Source: Posidonia oceanica (taxonomy: Eukaryota > Streptophyta > Magnoliopsida > Alismatales > Posidoniaceae). Taken from it: a stretch of DNA of 64,000 nucleotides. Of the stretch, positions 22,601 through 29,807 are shown in pieces. The translations under genes were made by a program, and so were the position numbers. Within the stretch, counting starts at the first letter, position 1. The number at the start of each line of letters is the position of its first letter. The notes beneath the pieces are model-generated. The model was not told where the DNA came from. It saw nothing but the letters and a program-made list of their open reading frames with translations, and did not search any database. The stretch covers positions 4,464,001 to 4,528,000 of the forward strand of contig JAZBRS010000077.1 of assembly GCA_037176725.1 (NCBI GenBank), in the 5' to 3' direction.

Positions 22601-22879
22601 GAGCGCAGATTGCAAGCCATGCATAACGCTCACTGCTATCAGAAGCGGATGGCCAGAGCATTCTTGAAGAAGGTCCAGCCCAGAAGCTTCCAGCCAGGGG
22701 ACCTTGTCTTGCGCGCCATTCACTTACCGGACGGTCGAGGGAAATTCCGACCCAATTGGCGTGGCCCCTTTGTGGTCAAGCAGATCTTTTCGGGAGGCGC
22801 TGTAACCCTTGAAGATATGGACCAGGTCGAGCAGTCTGAGCTCGTCAGCCTCTGCTATCTGAAGAAGTACTATCAGTAG
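16646..22879 (+). CDS. pol: Pol polyprotein: protease, RT, two RNases H, integrase
   Basis: Pol carries out processing, reverse transcription and integration. Residues are numbered from 16703. The aspartic protease has LVDNGSGLN with the catalytic Asp at residue 202 (17306). A disordered linker of about 700 residues rich in Ala, Ser, Glu and Gln follows. RT starts near residue 1000 and has YVDD at 1184-1187 (20252-20263). The RT-linked RNase H near 1330 reads YLSTTQHSMGAVL where an Asp is expected, so it is probably inactive. An archaeal-type RNase H follows with its four acidic positions visible: YFDGA (Asp 1490), NEAEYE, HGDAM and AYADALA. Integrase has an HHCC finger (H 21832, H 21854, C 21947, C 21956) and D, D, E at 1781, 1842 and 1878, with the classic 35-residue gap. 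It ends at TAG 22877-22879. No natural start lies at its 5' end; it is in frame with gag. Confidence 0.95.
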   Translation, partial: QPYPLDRPQYPVGPPVTPPVLAARAPVVIDLTLDTHRVPYSYVTEMCAEVTRSGRVYRPPVPATRPTHPRPVMPPPSSQPLADPTPDQPVVSQAPSRPVVTQLPVTTPLEPARATPPAVRRSQPKADLTSQLKKVKADISIWDLIHTSAEHREAFLRVFQAARVSQSIEPSALESMVGLIAEPQIISFTSDELPPVGINHNQPLFVTVQFKNFRIPLTLVDNGSGLNVCPLCTATKLGFKAEDITPAVKGMTAFDNTHHDALGILIIPLAIGPVVFDVEFYVVDLKPNFNLLLGRPWLHKHQVLPSTLHRMIKYRRGDDVIVVMAENFEKERIEAVSPVSSQSIPFDPETSEALYRVNRCEPVNFVPDLERVNSLTVHSNPFRMVENVCHRWGYTKGTPLGRHGQGIAEPIVAVERRKSEGLGYEPKLNEDHCFQLKAHAPAIPRDLTNFTSAGILGSTDYQAAAPTEDWVCVEDYYSDEEQSGTTEAVPISSAETVVRAEAPQSVYLALPLAETAGSSAGPVANANSHPFPATSVPQQQSAAVQGSETLLLAEPSMLPAVTATSVPLPPSLEGQSINSVSNAAQPAPASSLGMQLAQSASHSPDNQQQLSWQDPMASEAALSQLRPDTKGQLSTTLSGPLSPLKSTPAYSPTVTPAAYSSLAPLACLFGPSTSELLPSDAPVNQIMQTPRAAIHLAAGPVPQAPGAYYVDSPSDEEEGAAIEAQVDSWMSDLELLYQEQIKSITEDLAEHQAAERKGKAVVTDPPLQEDHASIMVLEDSAAPDSPRPDELITLQPEGGSRWFVQPMPHLSNMSSGSNQISRQSAISSTSTLEDPEGGTSAVHAAVVTEQNASAASAAERSAEQSAVSAVESVKPSAESAEHSAEPVRPEQTVEGVAKTEVTHRGYKNTRVSVTILKRHQGQAAEHIHSFSITSPSFEKEILSELIAYGEEDDTGMDETDEPLPEFRPYDDDPEGPNLHVEEETEVVNIGTAEEVREVCISAQLSTQARAEFIAFLKEYADVFAWSYEDMVGLDIEIVVHNLPLNPDAKPVKQKLRRWRPQWLLMIKEEIMKQLGVNFLKVVLYPEWLANIVPVPKKDGRIRICIDYRDLNKASPKDDFPLPHIDVLVDNTAGHKMLSFMDGFSGYNQIKMAEEDMEKTSFITPWGVFCYQVMPFGLKNAGATYQRAMTALFHDLMHQEVEVYVDDMIAKTKEPEDHLACLRKLFNRLRKYKLRLNPKKCVFGVSSGKLLGYIVSQRGIEVDPLKAQAIVDMPPPRTKKEVRSLLGRLQYISRFIAQLTPICEPIFKLLKKNAQIHWSEECQAAFAKIKQLLIKPPVLVPPTPGRPLLLYLSTTQHSMGAVLGQHDESGRKERAIYYLSKKFNECEARYTTLEKTCLSLVWAAQKLRHYMMAYPVQLLCRHDPIKFLFQKPAMVGRCAKWQVLLSQYDITFVTQKSMKGQAMADHLADLPLPEYQPLQTQFPDEDILFAIEDSGQKDPEEAEEWQLYFDGAVNKKGRGVGAVLTTPQGQMTPFARKLTFTCTNNEAEYEACILGLKVALEHEAQKLHVHGDAMLVISQVNGEWKTKDPKLVPYHEHLLRLMKEFKSVRFTYLNRAKNAYADALATLASWLTISEDSTVDVSVTRIDQPAYCMSIEEADPAEGQPWYQDIKSFLESGNFPPDTTAADKRTLARLASKYVLGAGQLYRRSYNQMLLRCLNKSEADTLMLQVHAGTCGPHMNGVLLAKKIMLQGYFWQTMEADCCRFVRRCHNCQIHGNFIKAPPHQLHNMSSPWPFSTWGIDVIGAIHPAASNGHRYILVAIDYFTKWVEAASYRTVTAAATEKFIRNNIVARYGVPYSVISDNGSNFIAKRIEEYLQSLRIKHHRSSPYRPQMNGAVESANKNIVKILKKMAEIHKDWHDKLPYALWAYKTSIRTSTGATPYSLVYGMEAVLPVEVEIPSLRILREAELEEAEWVEDRCIQLNLIDERRLQAMHNAHCYQKRMARAFLKKVQPRSFQPGDLVLRAIHLPDGRGKFRPNWRGPFVVKQIFSGGAVTLEDMDQVEQSELVSLCYLKKYYQ

Positions 22880-23171
22880 CCGAAAGCGGCCCCGTTGCAG
22901 ATGCCCTTCTCCCACTTGCATTTTCATTCTCGCCTTCTTGCTTCAACTCTGTTTCAAATCATCATCGTCATCCTTTCAACTCCTACATCCCTATTCAAAT
23001 CATCATTATCGTCATCCTTTCAACTCTTGCATCCCTAGTCAAATCATCATCGTCATTCTCTCAAGCATTGTATCTTTGGCCCGGTGATGACAACCGGAAG
23101 TGCTTGCCTGCTCTGGAAAGAGTCACCCTGCCTCACCTGGCACTACTTAGATGTCTTAGCAAGTGAGGGAG
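22880..23171 (+). repeat. Post-pol spacer with short tandem repeat
   Basis: This is non-coding. At about 22935-23065 a unit of roughly 50-55 bases containing CAAATCATCATCGTCATC is repeated three times with changes. The stretch ends in AGTGAGGGAG (23162-23171), a purine run resembling the real polypurine tract at 29795. The same string at 6731-6740 of A is where B inserted. Confidence 0.7.
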
Positions 23172-24413
23172 CCACCACCAATAAGGACAGGCGAACTGCC
23201 CAATCTCACAAGGACATACACCTCTGAGGGAGAAAAAAAAAAAATGTTAGGTTGTGAGCTTAAAAAAAAAAGTGGGAATAGACATCTAGGTTTGGGCACC
23301 TCCAAGGAACAGAAGACGAAGACAGAAGCCGGCCCTAGAGATAGGGGTGTGCAGTCTAACCCTGCTCCTTCCACCCATCACACAGCAAACCCAAAATCTG
23401 AATCCATTACATTTCAAGCACCCTTCTTTTGCCACCAGAATGGGGATAGCAAAAGCCTGAAAAAAAAAAAGTGGAAAAAGATCAAGCAAAAAAAAAAAGG
23501 AGAAAAAAGAGATCGAACAAAAACAAAGACAAAAAAAAAAGGAGAAAAGCAAGCAAAACAAAAAAAAAAGAAGAAGAAAAGGGCAAAGGTAGCCCGAAAA
23601 GCACAGGCACCGTTATCCCCCATACTTTACTAAGAAATCCCCAACATGTCAAGCCTGAAAAAGGGGTCTACTACATCCTCCCAAGAGCAAACACATACCT
23701 TTTCCCAGCTAGGGGCAGAGAAAGACTGCATACCTATGAGGGAGAAACCTTTCAAAAAAAGAGAGAGAGCTGAAAGAATAGGTGTAGGTCCTGAGAGTGC
23801 AGCCAGTAGCCTGTCCTCACCACATCACCACCTGTATAATGCCAACAACCTGTTCCGGAGCGCCACCAATAAGCCAAGAGTCTAAGTAGGGCCCAGTGAG
23901 TCAAGGGCCACTCCCTTCCTCTGCAGCAGGCACCAAAGCACTCCGTACGTTGAGGGCACTCAGGCATCCACCCAGGCATATCCATCCATTCAAACACACT
24001 TAGTCATCCAATAATATTCATCCACATAAGCATATCACTAGCATCTTGCACTCATGCATCTTCTTCTTTCATTCCTCTCCTCTTCCATCAATCTCTCCCG
24101 CTCTGTAACGCGCTTTGGCCCTGAGACAGTACTCTTCCCCAGCAGAGGCACATCGGCGACACTCAAGCTGCGCCAGTCCACATCATCTGCCGGTCCTCGC
24201 CCCTGCATTCACCGGACTGCTGCCAATTCCCTTTATTCACTTATGCTTAACTGCTGTATTCTGTTGTCAACTGCTGAATGCATATGGAACTACACTTTCA
24301 GTCTCAGCTTCTGTTTGTTGTCAAAGATTATATGACCTGCGAGATCTGACTGTTTATTGATAGCAGGTACCTCAAGCCTTGCAGCAATCAGCCTGTCTTC
24401 TGCAACCAGCGCA
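23172..24413 (+). other. Leader of the accessory gene, with A-rich purine tracts
   Basis: No gene is supported here. About 23225-23580 holds several runs of nine or more A among AAG/GAA purine stretches, so open frames there are low-complexity Lys-rich shadows. The counterpart in A (35839-36891) has the same order of blocks, including an A/G-rich part at 36060-36175. Just before the accessory ATG both copies have a pyrimidine stretch and an AACAG or AGCAG followed by GTACCT, a possible 3' splice site. Confidence 0.6.
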
Positions 24414-25616
24414 ATGGGCTTCCCTACTCTGCTAACTCCTGCACATTGCTCGGAAACCCTGCAAGAATGGATCAGCAGGCTCACTTTACAAGACTGTGAA
24501 CAGCTGCGCCTGTGGGGCATACCAACTAAACTGCTGAAGGCTGCGGATGTGGAAGTCAGCCGCCACCTTCTGTGTGCCGCCGCAAGATTCTGGAAACCGG
24601 CACACCACGTCTTCCGCTTTGGCAAGACTGAACTGACACCTACATTGGAAGAGGTGCGTCGGATCTGCGGCTTTTCAAAGATCTTGGGGCCACCTGTCTT
24701 CATGAGGCGCGACGGATATCTCCGAGTCCTGAACCAGCTGACTGGACTCTCCACTCAAGCCTGCCAACAAAAGCTAATCTGCACCAGTGGACAAGAGCCT
24801 ATGCTTCGCCTTGCACACTTTGATGATATCTTGAACAAGCGTGCTGACCTCGGAGATGAGCTGTGGCTCCGAGGATTCGTCATCTGCTTTCTGGGCGAGC
24901 TAATCTTTACTCATGGCCGACTGACAGTAGCCATCGAGGTTGCAGAGATTGCGCTAGCTGTGGTGACCCAGCATATAGACCTGGCACCAGTTGTCTTGGC
25001 AGAGACCTATCGCGGGCTGGACCGCATTTCTCATCGCTGCCGCCACTTCCACGGTTGCGGAGCACTCATACAAGTCTGGCTGACTGCGCACTTGGAGATG
25101 GACTTCCTGCGCCCTCAAGTACACGCCTTCGAAGCATACTGCAGCAGCGCCCGTACCAGAGCAGACAGGAGCGTCAAAGAAGAGTACGAGAGGCTGTCAG
25201 CACTGACTGACGACGCTGTGACCTGGCGTATCGTCCCCTCTGCAGCCGAGCCATTCACTGTCTTTTTCAGCGCGCGCGACACGCGACTGATCGTTCTTTC
25301 AGGCTTCACAGCAGGCGTAGAGTACCACCCAATCAGGGTCATGCGCCAGTTCGGCTTCCAGCAGGGCGCCTTCATCGACAGTACAGCGCCCAAGCTTCTA
25401 CAGATGTACCCTCTCAGCACAACTGCCCCGACCAAGAAGCTTGCTAGTCTGATGCAGCATGGGGTCCAATCTACAGACATTGCAGCTGTGAGAGGTGTAG
25501 GATGCACCCCTGAATATGAAGCTGAAGTCCGACAGCTCTGGCCTATCGCTGAAGTCCCGCCAGGCGGTCCCTTGTTCCCCAACTCCAGGCAGTCGAAGAA
25601 GGCCCGAACTGACTAG
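24414..25616 (+). CDS. Accessory protein, DUF7745/plant-mobile-domain-like
   Basis: This is a 400-residue protein encoded in sense orientation between pol and the 3' LTR. ATG 24414 (MGFPTLLTP) is chosen because A has an ATG at the same place (36892, MGFPTL) while the upstream TTG is not conserved. The N-terminal part has FWKPAHHVFRFGKTELTPTLEEV. The middle has LAETYRGLDRISHRCRHFHGC followed by a hydrophobic segment, and the end has DDAVTWRIVPS and YHPIRVMRQFGFQQ. From memory these match the order of blocks in DUF7745, a plant family related to the plant mobile domain and often found in transposons. No database search was possible. I see no signal peptide, membrane span or zinc finger, so it is not an envelope-like protein. 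The basic tail (RQSKKARTD) could be a nuclear signal. Function is unknown. Confidence 0.85.
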   Translation: MGFPTLLTPAHCSETLQEWISRLTLQDCEQLRLWGIPTKLLKAADVEVSRHLLCAAARFWKPAHHVFRFGKTELTPTLEEVRRICGFSKILGPPVFMRRDGYLRVLNQLTGLSTQACQQKLICTSGQEPMLRLAHFDDILNKRADLGDELWLRGFVICFLGELIFTHGRLTVAIEVAEIALAVVTQHIDLAPVVLAETYRGLDRISHRCRHFHGCGALIQVWLTAHLEMDFLRPQVHAFEAYCSSARTRADRSVKEEYERLSALTDDAVTWRIVPSAAEPFTVFFSARDTRLIVLSGFTAGVEYHPIRVMRQFGFQQGAFIDSTAPKLLQMYPLSTTAPTKKLASLMQHGVQSTDIAAVRGVGCTPEYEAEVRQLWPIAEVPPGGPLFPNSRQSKKARTD

Positions 25617-25880
25617 GCCCTTGTGCAACCATCATGTGGTCTTCTTTCGGATTATGCTGTACATTTCTGGCCTGCCATAGGCATTGTACTCATCAAGCTT
25701 TATTAATGAAAACTGTTTCTGCTATCTGTTTGCACATCAAGACTCCTTGCCGCATTGCATATCATTATCATCATCATCTTGGGCCCTCTAACCAGACTTG
25801 CAGACATCACAACGCAGCAAAGTCCTCAGCACCCAATCCAGAGTCCAGAACATCTGCGGACCCGCGTCGTCAAGCTACGC
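25617..25880 (+). other. Accessory gene 3' flank
   Basis: Non-coding sequence between the accessory stop and the repeat field. A (38094-38345) has a recognisable counterpart, including the TGGCCTGCCA(T/C)AGGCAT string. A TTTATTAATGAAAA stretch near 25700 might hold a polyadenylation signal, but this is weak. Confidence 0.5.
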
Positions 25881-27070
25881 CATCCATCATCCTCAGCTGA
25901 TCATCCCCAGCTGAGTCCCTTGCGGGCTGGCACCCCAAACTGCCCGGCGAAAGGTCCGTCAACCTGTCATCATCCTCAGCTGATCATCCCCAGCTGAGTC
26001 CCTTGCGGGCTGGCACCCCAAACTGCCCGGCGAAAGGTCCGTCAACCTGTCATCATCCTCAGCTGATTATCCCCAGCTGAGTCCCTTGCGGGCTGGCACC
26101 CCAAACTGCCCGGCGAAAGGTCCGTCAACCTGTCATCATCCTCAGCTGATTATCCCCAGCTGAGTCCCCTACGGGCTGGCACCCCAAACTGCTCGGCGAT
26201 GGGTTCGTCAACCTATCATCCATCCACTCGTTCATCTATCTTTGCATCCTGATGCCAGGGGCGCTTCGACCATCCCCTGGTATCATCCTGACACCAGGGG
26301 CATCTTTTGGCTGCCCTATGGTATCATCCTCAGCTGATCATCCCCAGCTGAGTCCCTTGCGGGCTGGCACCCCAAACTGCCCGGCGAAAGGTCCGTCAAC
26401 CTGTCATCCTCCTCAGCTGTTCATCCTCAGCTGAATCCCTTGCGGGCTGGCACCCCAAACTGCCCGGCGAAAGGTCCGTCAACCTGTCATCATCCTCAGC
26501 TGATCATCCCCAGCTGAGTCCCTTGCAGGCTGGCACCCCAAACTGCCCGGCGAAAAATCCGTCAACCTATCATCCATCCACTCGTTCATCTATCTTTGCA
26601 TCCTGATGCCAGGGGCGCTTCGACCATCCCCTGGTATCATCCTGACACCAGGGGCATCTCTTGGCTGCCCTGTGGTATCATCCCCAGCTGATCATCCTCA
26701 GCTAAATTCCCTTGCGGGCTGGCACCCCAAACTGCTCGGCGAAAGGTCCGTCAACCTGACACTCTTCTCGGCTGCTCACCCCAGCTGAGTCCCCAGCTGA
26801 TCGCCCCCAGCTGGACCACCATCCCCTGCGGGCTGGCACCCCAAACTGCTCGGCGAAAGGTCCGTCAACCTGACACTCTTCTCGGCTGGTCACCCCAGCT
26901 GAGTCCCCAGTTGGTCGCCCCCAGCTGGATCATTATCTCTGCGGGCTGGCACCCCAAACTGCTCGGCGAAAGGTCCGTCAACCTGACACTTCTCTCGGCT
27001 GGTCACCCCAGCTGAGTCCCCAGCTGATCGCCCTCAGCTGAATCCTTTGCGGGCTGGTACCCCAAACTAC
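25881..27070 (+). repeat. Repeat array T1: 83-bp units inside a 354-bp higher-order unit
   Basis: The unit contains GGGCTGGCACCCCAAACTG, then GGCGAAAGGTCCGTCAACCT, then paired CAGCTGA motifs. Successive GGGCTGG starts at about 25924, 26007, 26090 and 26173 give an 83-bp period. A block with CCAGGGG and CCCCTGG occurs twice, 354 bases apart (26252 and 26606). Later units shorten to about 105-115 bp spacing with extra CAGCTG copies. Most parts can fold back, for example GGGC with GCCC and AGGT with ACCT. Confidence 0.93.
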
Positions 27071-27290
27071 TCGTCTGACAAGCACGACACTCTTGTCATC
27101 ACTCTCTGCTTTCGATGCCATGGACGCGTTGGCCAACCCCTGGTGTCATCCTGACACCAGGGGCATCTTTTGATCGCCCTACGGTATCATTCTCTCCCCC
27201 TTTCCCCTATGACGTTCCTGGCGTCATAGGGATGGTTTCTTCTCATCATTCCCTTACCCCTTCTTTGCCGGCCGATAAGTCCGATATCTT
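27071..27290 (+). repeat. Long perfect hairpins between arrays T1 and T2
   Basis: CCCCTGGTGTC (27137-27147) and GACACCAGGGG (27153-27163) form an 11-bp perfect stem with loop ATCCT. Near 27208, CTATGACG and CGTCATAG form an 8-bp stem. GATAAG and CTTATC near 27274 form another. No gene is seen. Confidence 0.85.
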
Positions 27291-28135
27291 ATCATTCTCA
27301 TCATTCCCTCATCCCCTCTTTAGCTTAATTTCTCATCATGATCTCATCCCCTCTTTAGCTTAATTTCTCATCATTCCCTCATCCCCTCTTTAGCTTAATT
27401 TCTCATCATGATCTCATCCCCTCTTTAGCTTAATTTCTCATCATGATCTCATCCCCTCTTTAGCTTAATTTCTCATCATTCCCTCATCCCCTCTTTAGCT
27501 TAATTTCTCATCATTCCCTCATCCCCTCTTTAGCTTAATTTCTCATCATGATCTCATCCCCTCTTTAGCTTAATTTCTCATCATTCCCTCATCCCCTCTT
27601 TAGCTTAATTTCTCATCATGATCTCATCCCCTCTTTAGCTTAATTTCTCATCATTCCCTCATCCCCTCTTTAGCTTAATTTCTCATCATGATCTCATCCC
27701 CCTCTTTAGCTTAAATTCTCATCATGATCTCATCCCCCTCTTTAGCTTAAATTCTCATCATGATCTCATCCCCTCTTTAGCTTAATTTCTCATCATTCCC
27801 TCATCCCCTCTTTAGCTTAAATTCTCATCATGATCTCATCCCCCTCTTTAGCTTAGCTTCTCATCATGATCTCATCCCCTTCTTTAGCTTAATTTCTCAT
27901 CATGATCTCATCCCCCTCTTTAGTTTAAACTCTCATCATGATCTCATCCCCCTCTTTAGCTTAGCTTCTCATCATGATCTCATCCCCCTCTTTAGCTTAA
28001 ATTCTCATCATGATCTCATCCCCCTCTTTAGCTTAATTTCTCATCATGATCTCATCCCCCTTCTTTAGCTTAGCTTCTCATCATGATCTCATCCCCCTCT
28101 GTAGCTTAACTTCTCATCATTACCTCATCCCCTCT
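27291..28135 (+). repeat. Repeat array T2: 35-bp tandem units
   Basis: About two dozen head-to-tail copies of a 35-bp unit contain CTCATCATGATCTCATCCCC and CTCTTTAGCTTAA. Two forms alternate irregularly, one with ATGATCTCATC and one with ATTCCCTCATC. Both ends of the array are flanked by the same string with GCCGGCCGATAAGTCCGATA (about 27268 and 28138), itself a GATAAG/CTTATC hairpin. Confidence 0.95.
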
Positions 28136-28199
28136 TTGCCGGCCGATAAGTCCGATATCTTATCATTCTCATCATGCTCTCGTCCCCTCTTATCAATCA

Positions 28200-29250
28200 A
28201 TCAATCAATCACTCGTGCTAGGCTGATATCCGAAACTATCAATCATCAAACAAACTCGTGCTAGGCTGATATCCGAAACTATCAACAATCAATCACTCTC
28301 AGGCTGATAACCTAAACTATCTTCTGGCCGATCCATGGTTGGCCCGCAGTTGTGTTATACGGCTGACATCCAGTAACTGTCCCTCGTAATTGCACTTTTC
28401 CAGTTGATAGGTCTGTAAACTATCCACCGGTTGACAGGACCGTAAACTGTCGCTCCAGTTGGTAGGACTGTAAACTACCGCGTGCAATTACGTTATACGG
28501 CTGACATCCAGTAACTGTCCCTTGCAATTGCGGTTTCCAGTTGATAGGACTGTAAACTATCCTCCAGTTGATAGGTCTGTAAACTATCCGCCGGTTGACA
28601 GGACCGTAAACTGTCGTTCCAGATGATAGACTGTAAACTATCCCGCAATTGCATTATACGGCTGATATCCAGTAACTATCCCTCATCATCGCGCGTTTCC
28701 AGTTGATAGGTCTGTAAACTATCCGCCGGTTGACAGGACCGTAAACTGTCGCTCCAGTTGATAGGTCTGTAAACTATCCACCAGTTGGTAGGACTGTAAA
28801 CTACCACGCGCAATGATGTTATACGGCTGACATCCAGTAACTGTCCCTCGCAATGCTGTTTCCAGTTGATAGGACTGTAAACTATCCACCAGTTGATAGG
28901 ACTGTAAACTATCCGCCGGTTGACAGGACCGTAAACTGTCGTTCCAGATGATAGACTGTAAACTATCCGGCATTGCGTTATACGGCTGATATCCAGTAAC
29001 TATCACTCATGGTTTGTGGGTTTCCAGTTGATAGGACTGTAAACTATCCTCCAGTTGATAGGTCTGTAAACTATCCACCGGTTGACAGGACCGTAAACTG
29101 TCGTTAGGCTGATACTCCTAAACTATCACCCACAACCATGTTATACGGCTGATATCCAGTAACTATCACTCACAACTGCTCCGGTTGACAGGACCGTAAA
29201 CTGTCGCTCCCGGTTGATAGGACCGTAAACTATTCGGACGATAAGCCCGT
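28200..29250 (+). repeat. Repeat array T3: covarying hairpin clusters
   Basis: The array holds dozens of 19-20-base hairpins with loops of the ACTGTAAA, ACCGTAAA or CCAGTAA kind. Stems vary in matched pairs: GATAG/CTATC, GACAG/CTGTC, GGTAG/CTACC, GATA/TATC, GACA/TGTC. Groups of three or four hairpins are enclosed by longer complementary arms: 28385-28395 with 28482-28492, 28524-28533 with 28643-28652, 28684-28695 with 28807-28818, 28849-28856 with 28970-28977, and 29008-29020 with 29129-29140. The groups are separated by a constant TTATACGGCTGAYATCCAGT hairpin. See the findings for its meaning. Confidence 0.93.
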
Positions 29251-29794
29251 CACCTTATCATTTTTTTTCTCCTTTTCGGCGTGACCTTGTCCCAGGAAGA
29301 CGAAGTCACGCACCCCCTTTCTGTGATGGGAGAGTTGGCCTCTCTCCCCTCGCGCCCTTCTTTCCTGCTAGCTTGCTCCCCGGGCGGGGACCAGCTGCAC
29401 CCTGTTTTCCTTCGCTTTGTTGTGCAAGTCTGCCCTCCTTGCCAGACATTTGCATCACATCGCGCCTTTTTACCATTTTCTTGCATCATCTCTGCACTTT
29501 CTTAGCTAGCACTGCATGACATTTTAGCATCATCAGTATCACTTGCACAGCATCAGTATTTTCTTACAGCTGCACTAACTTTTGTACTAACTCTTGCATT
29601 GCACTCGCATCAGCATACATACACACAGCACAGCATCCATCTGCACAGGCATTTTGCATTGCGGCAACGGGCTACGATCTTCGGTGCATCCGCCGAATAA
29701 GTAGCTCACGCCCATAGCAACCCGCTGCTCCCGCCGGTCAGATGGGGTGTCTTGTCAACCCTGAGCAGCGGCCGCGCTCCGCTTGCCCTCGCTC
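29251..29794 (+). other. Element B 3' untranslated end before the polypurine tract
   Basis: This stretch is conserved with A at 39575-40087, for example the TTGTCCCAG(G/A)AAGA(C/T)GAAGTC part and the AATGGGGTGTCTTGTCAACC / GATGGGGTGTCTTGTCAACC part followed by CTGAGCAGCGGCC. No gene is seen; open frames here are not shared with A. Confidence 0.65.
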
Positions 29795-29807
29795 AGGGAG
29801 GGGCATC
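29795..29807 (+). promoter_or_regulatory. Element B polypurine tract
   Basis: AGGGAGGGGCATC lies directly before the TG of the 3' LTR. Polypurine tracts prime plus-strand DNA synthesis. A has the same string before its 3' LTR (40088-40100). Confidence 0.85.

Noticed and set aside
23163..23633. Lys-rich 156-codon frame
   Set aside because: It is made of A-tracts and purine repeats and has no counterpart in A.
24414..25616. Envelope-like gene, as in some plant Ty3 elements
   Set aside because: No signal peptide, no transmembrane segment and no glycosylation-rich ectodomain are visible; the blocks fit DUF7745 instead.
25881..29250. CRISPR-like direct repeats with spacers
   Set aside because: The DNA is plant nuclear, the units are adjoining or nested hairpins without unique spacers of fixed length, and no cas genes are present.
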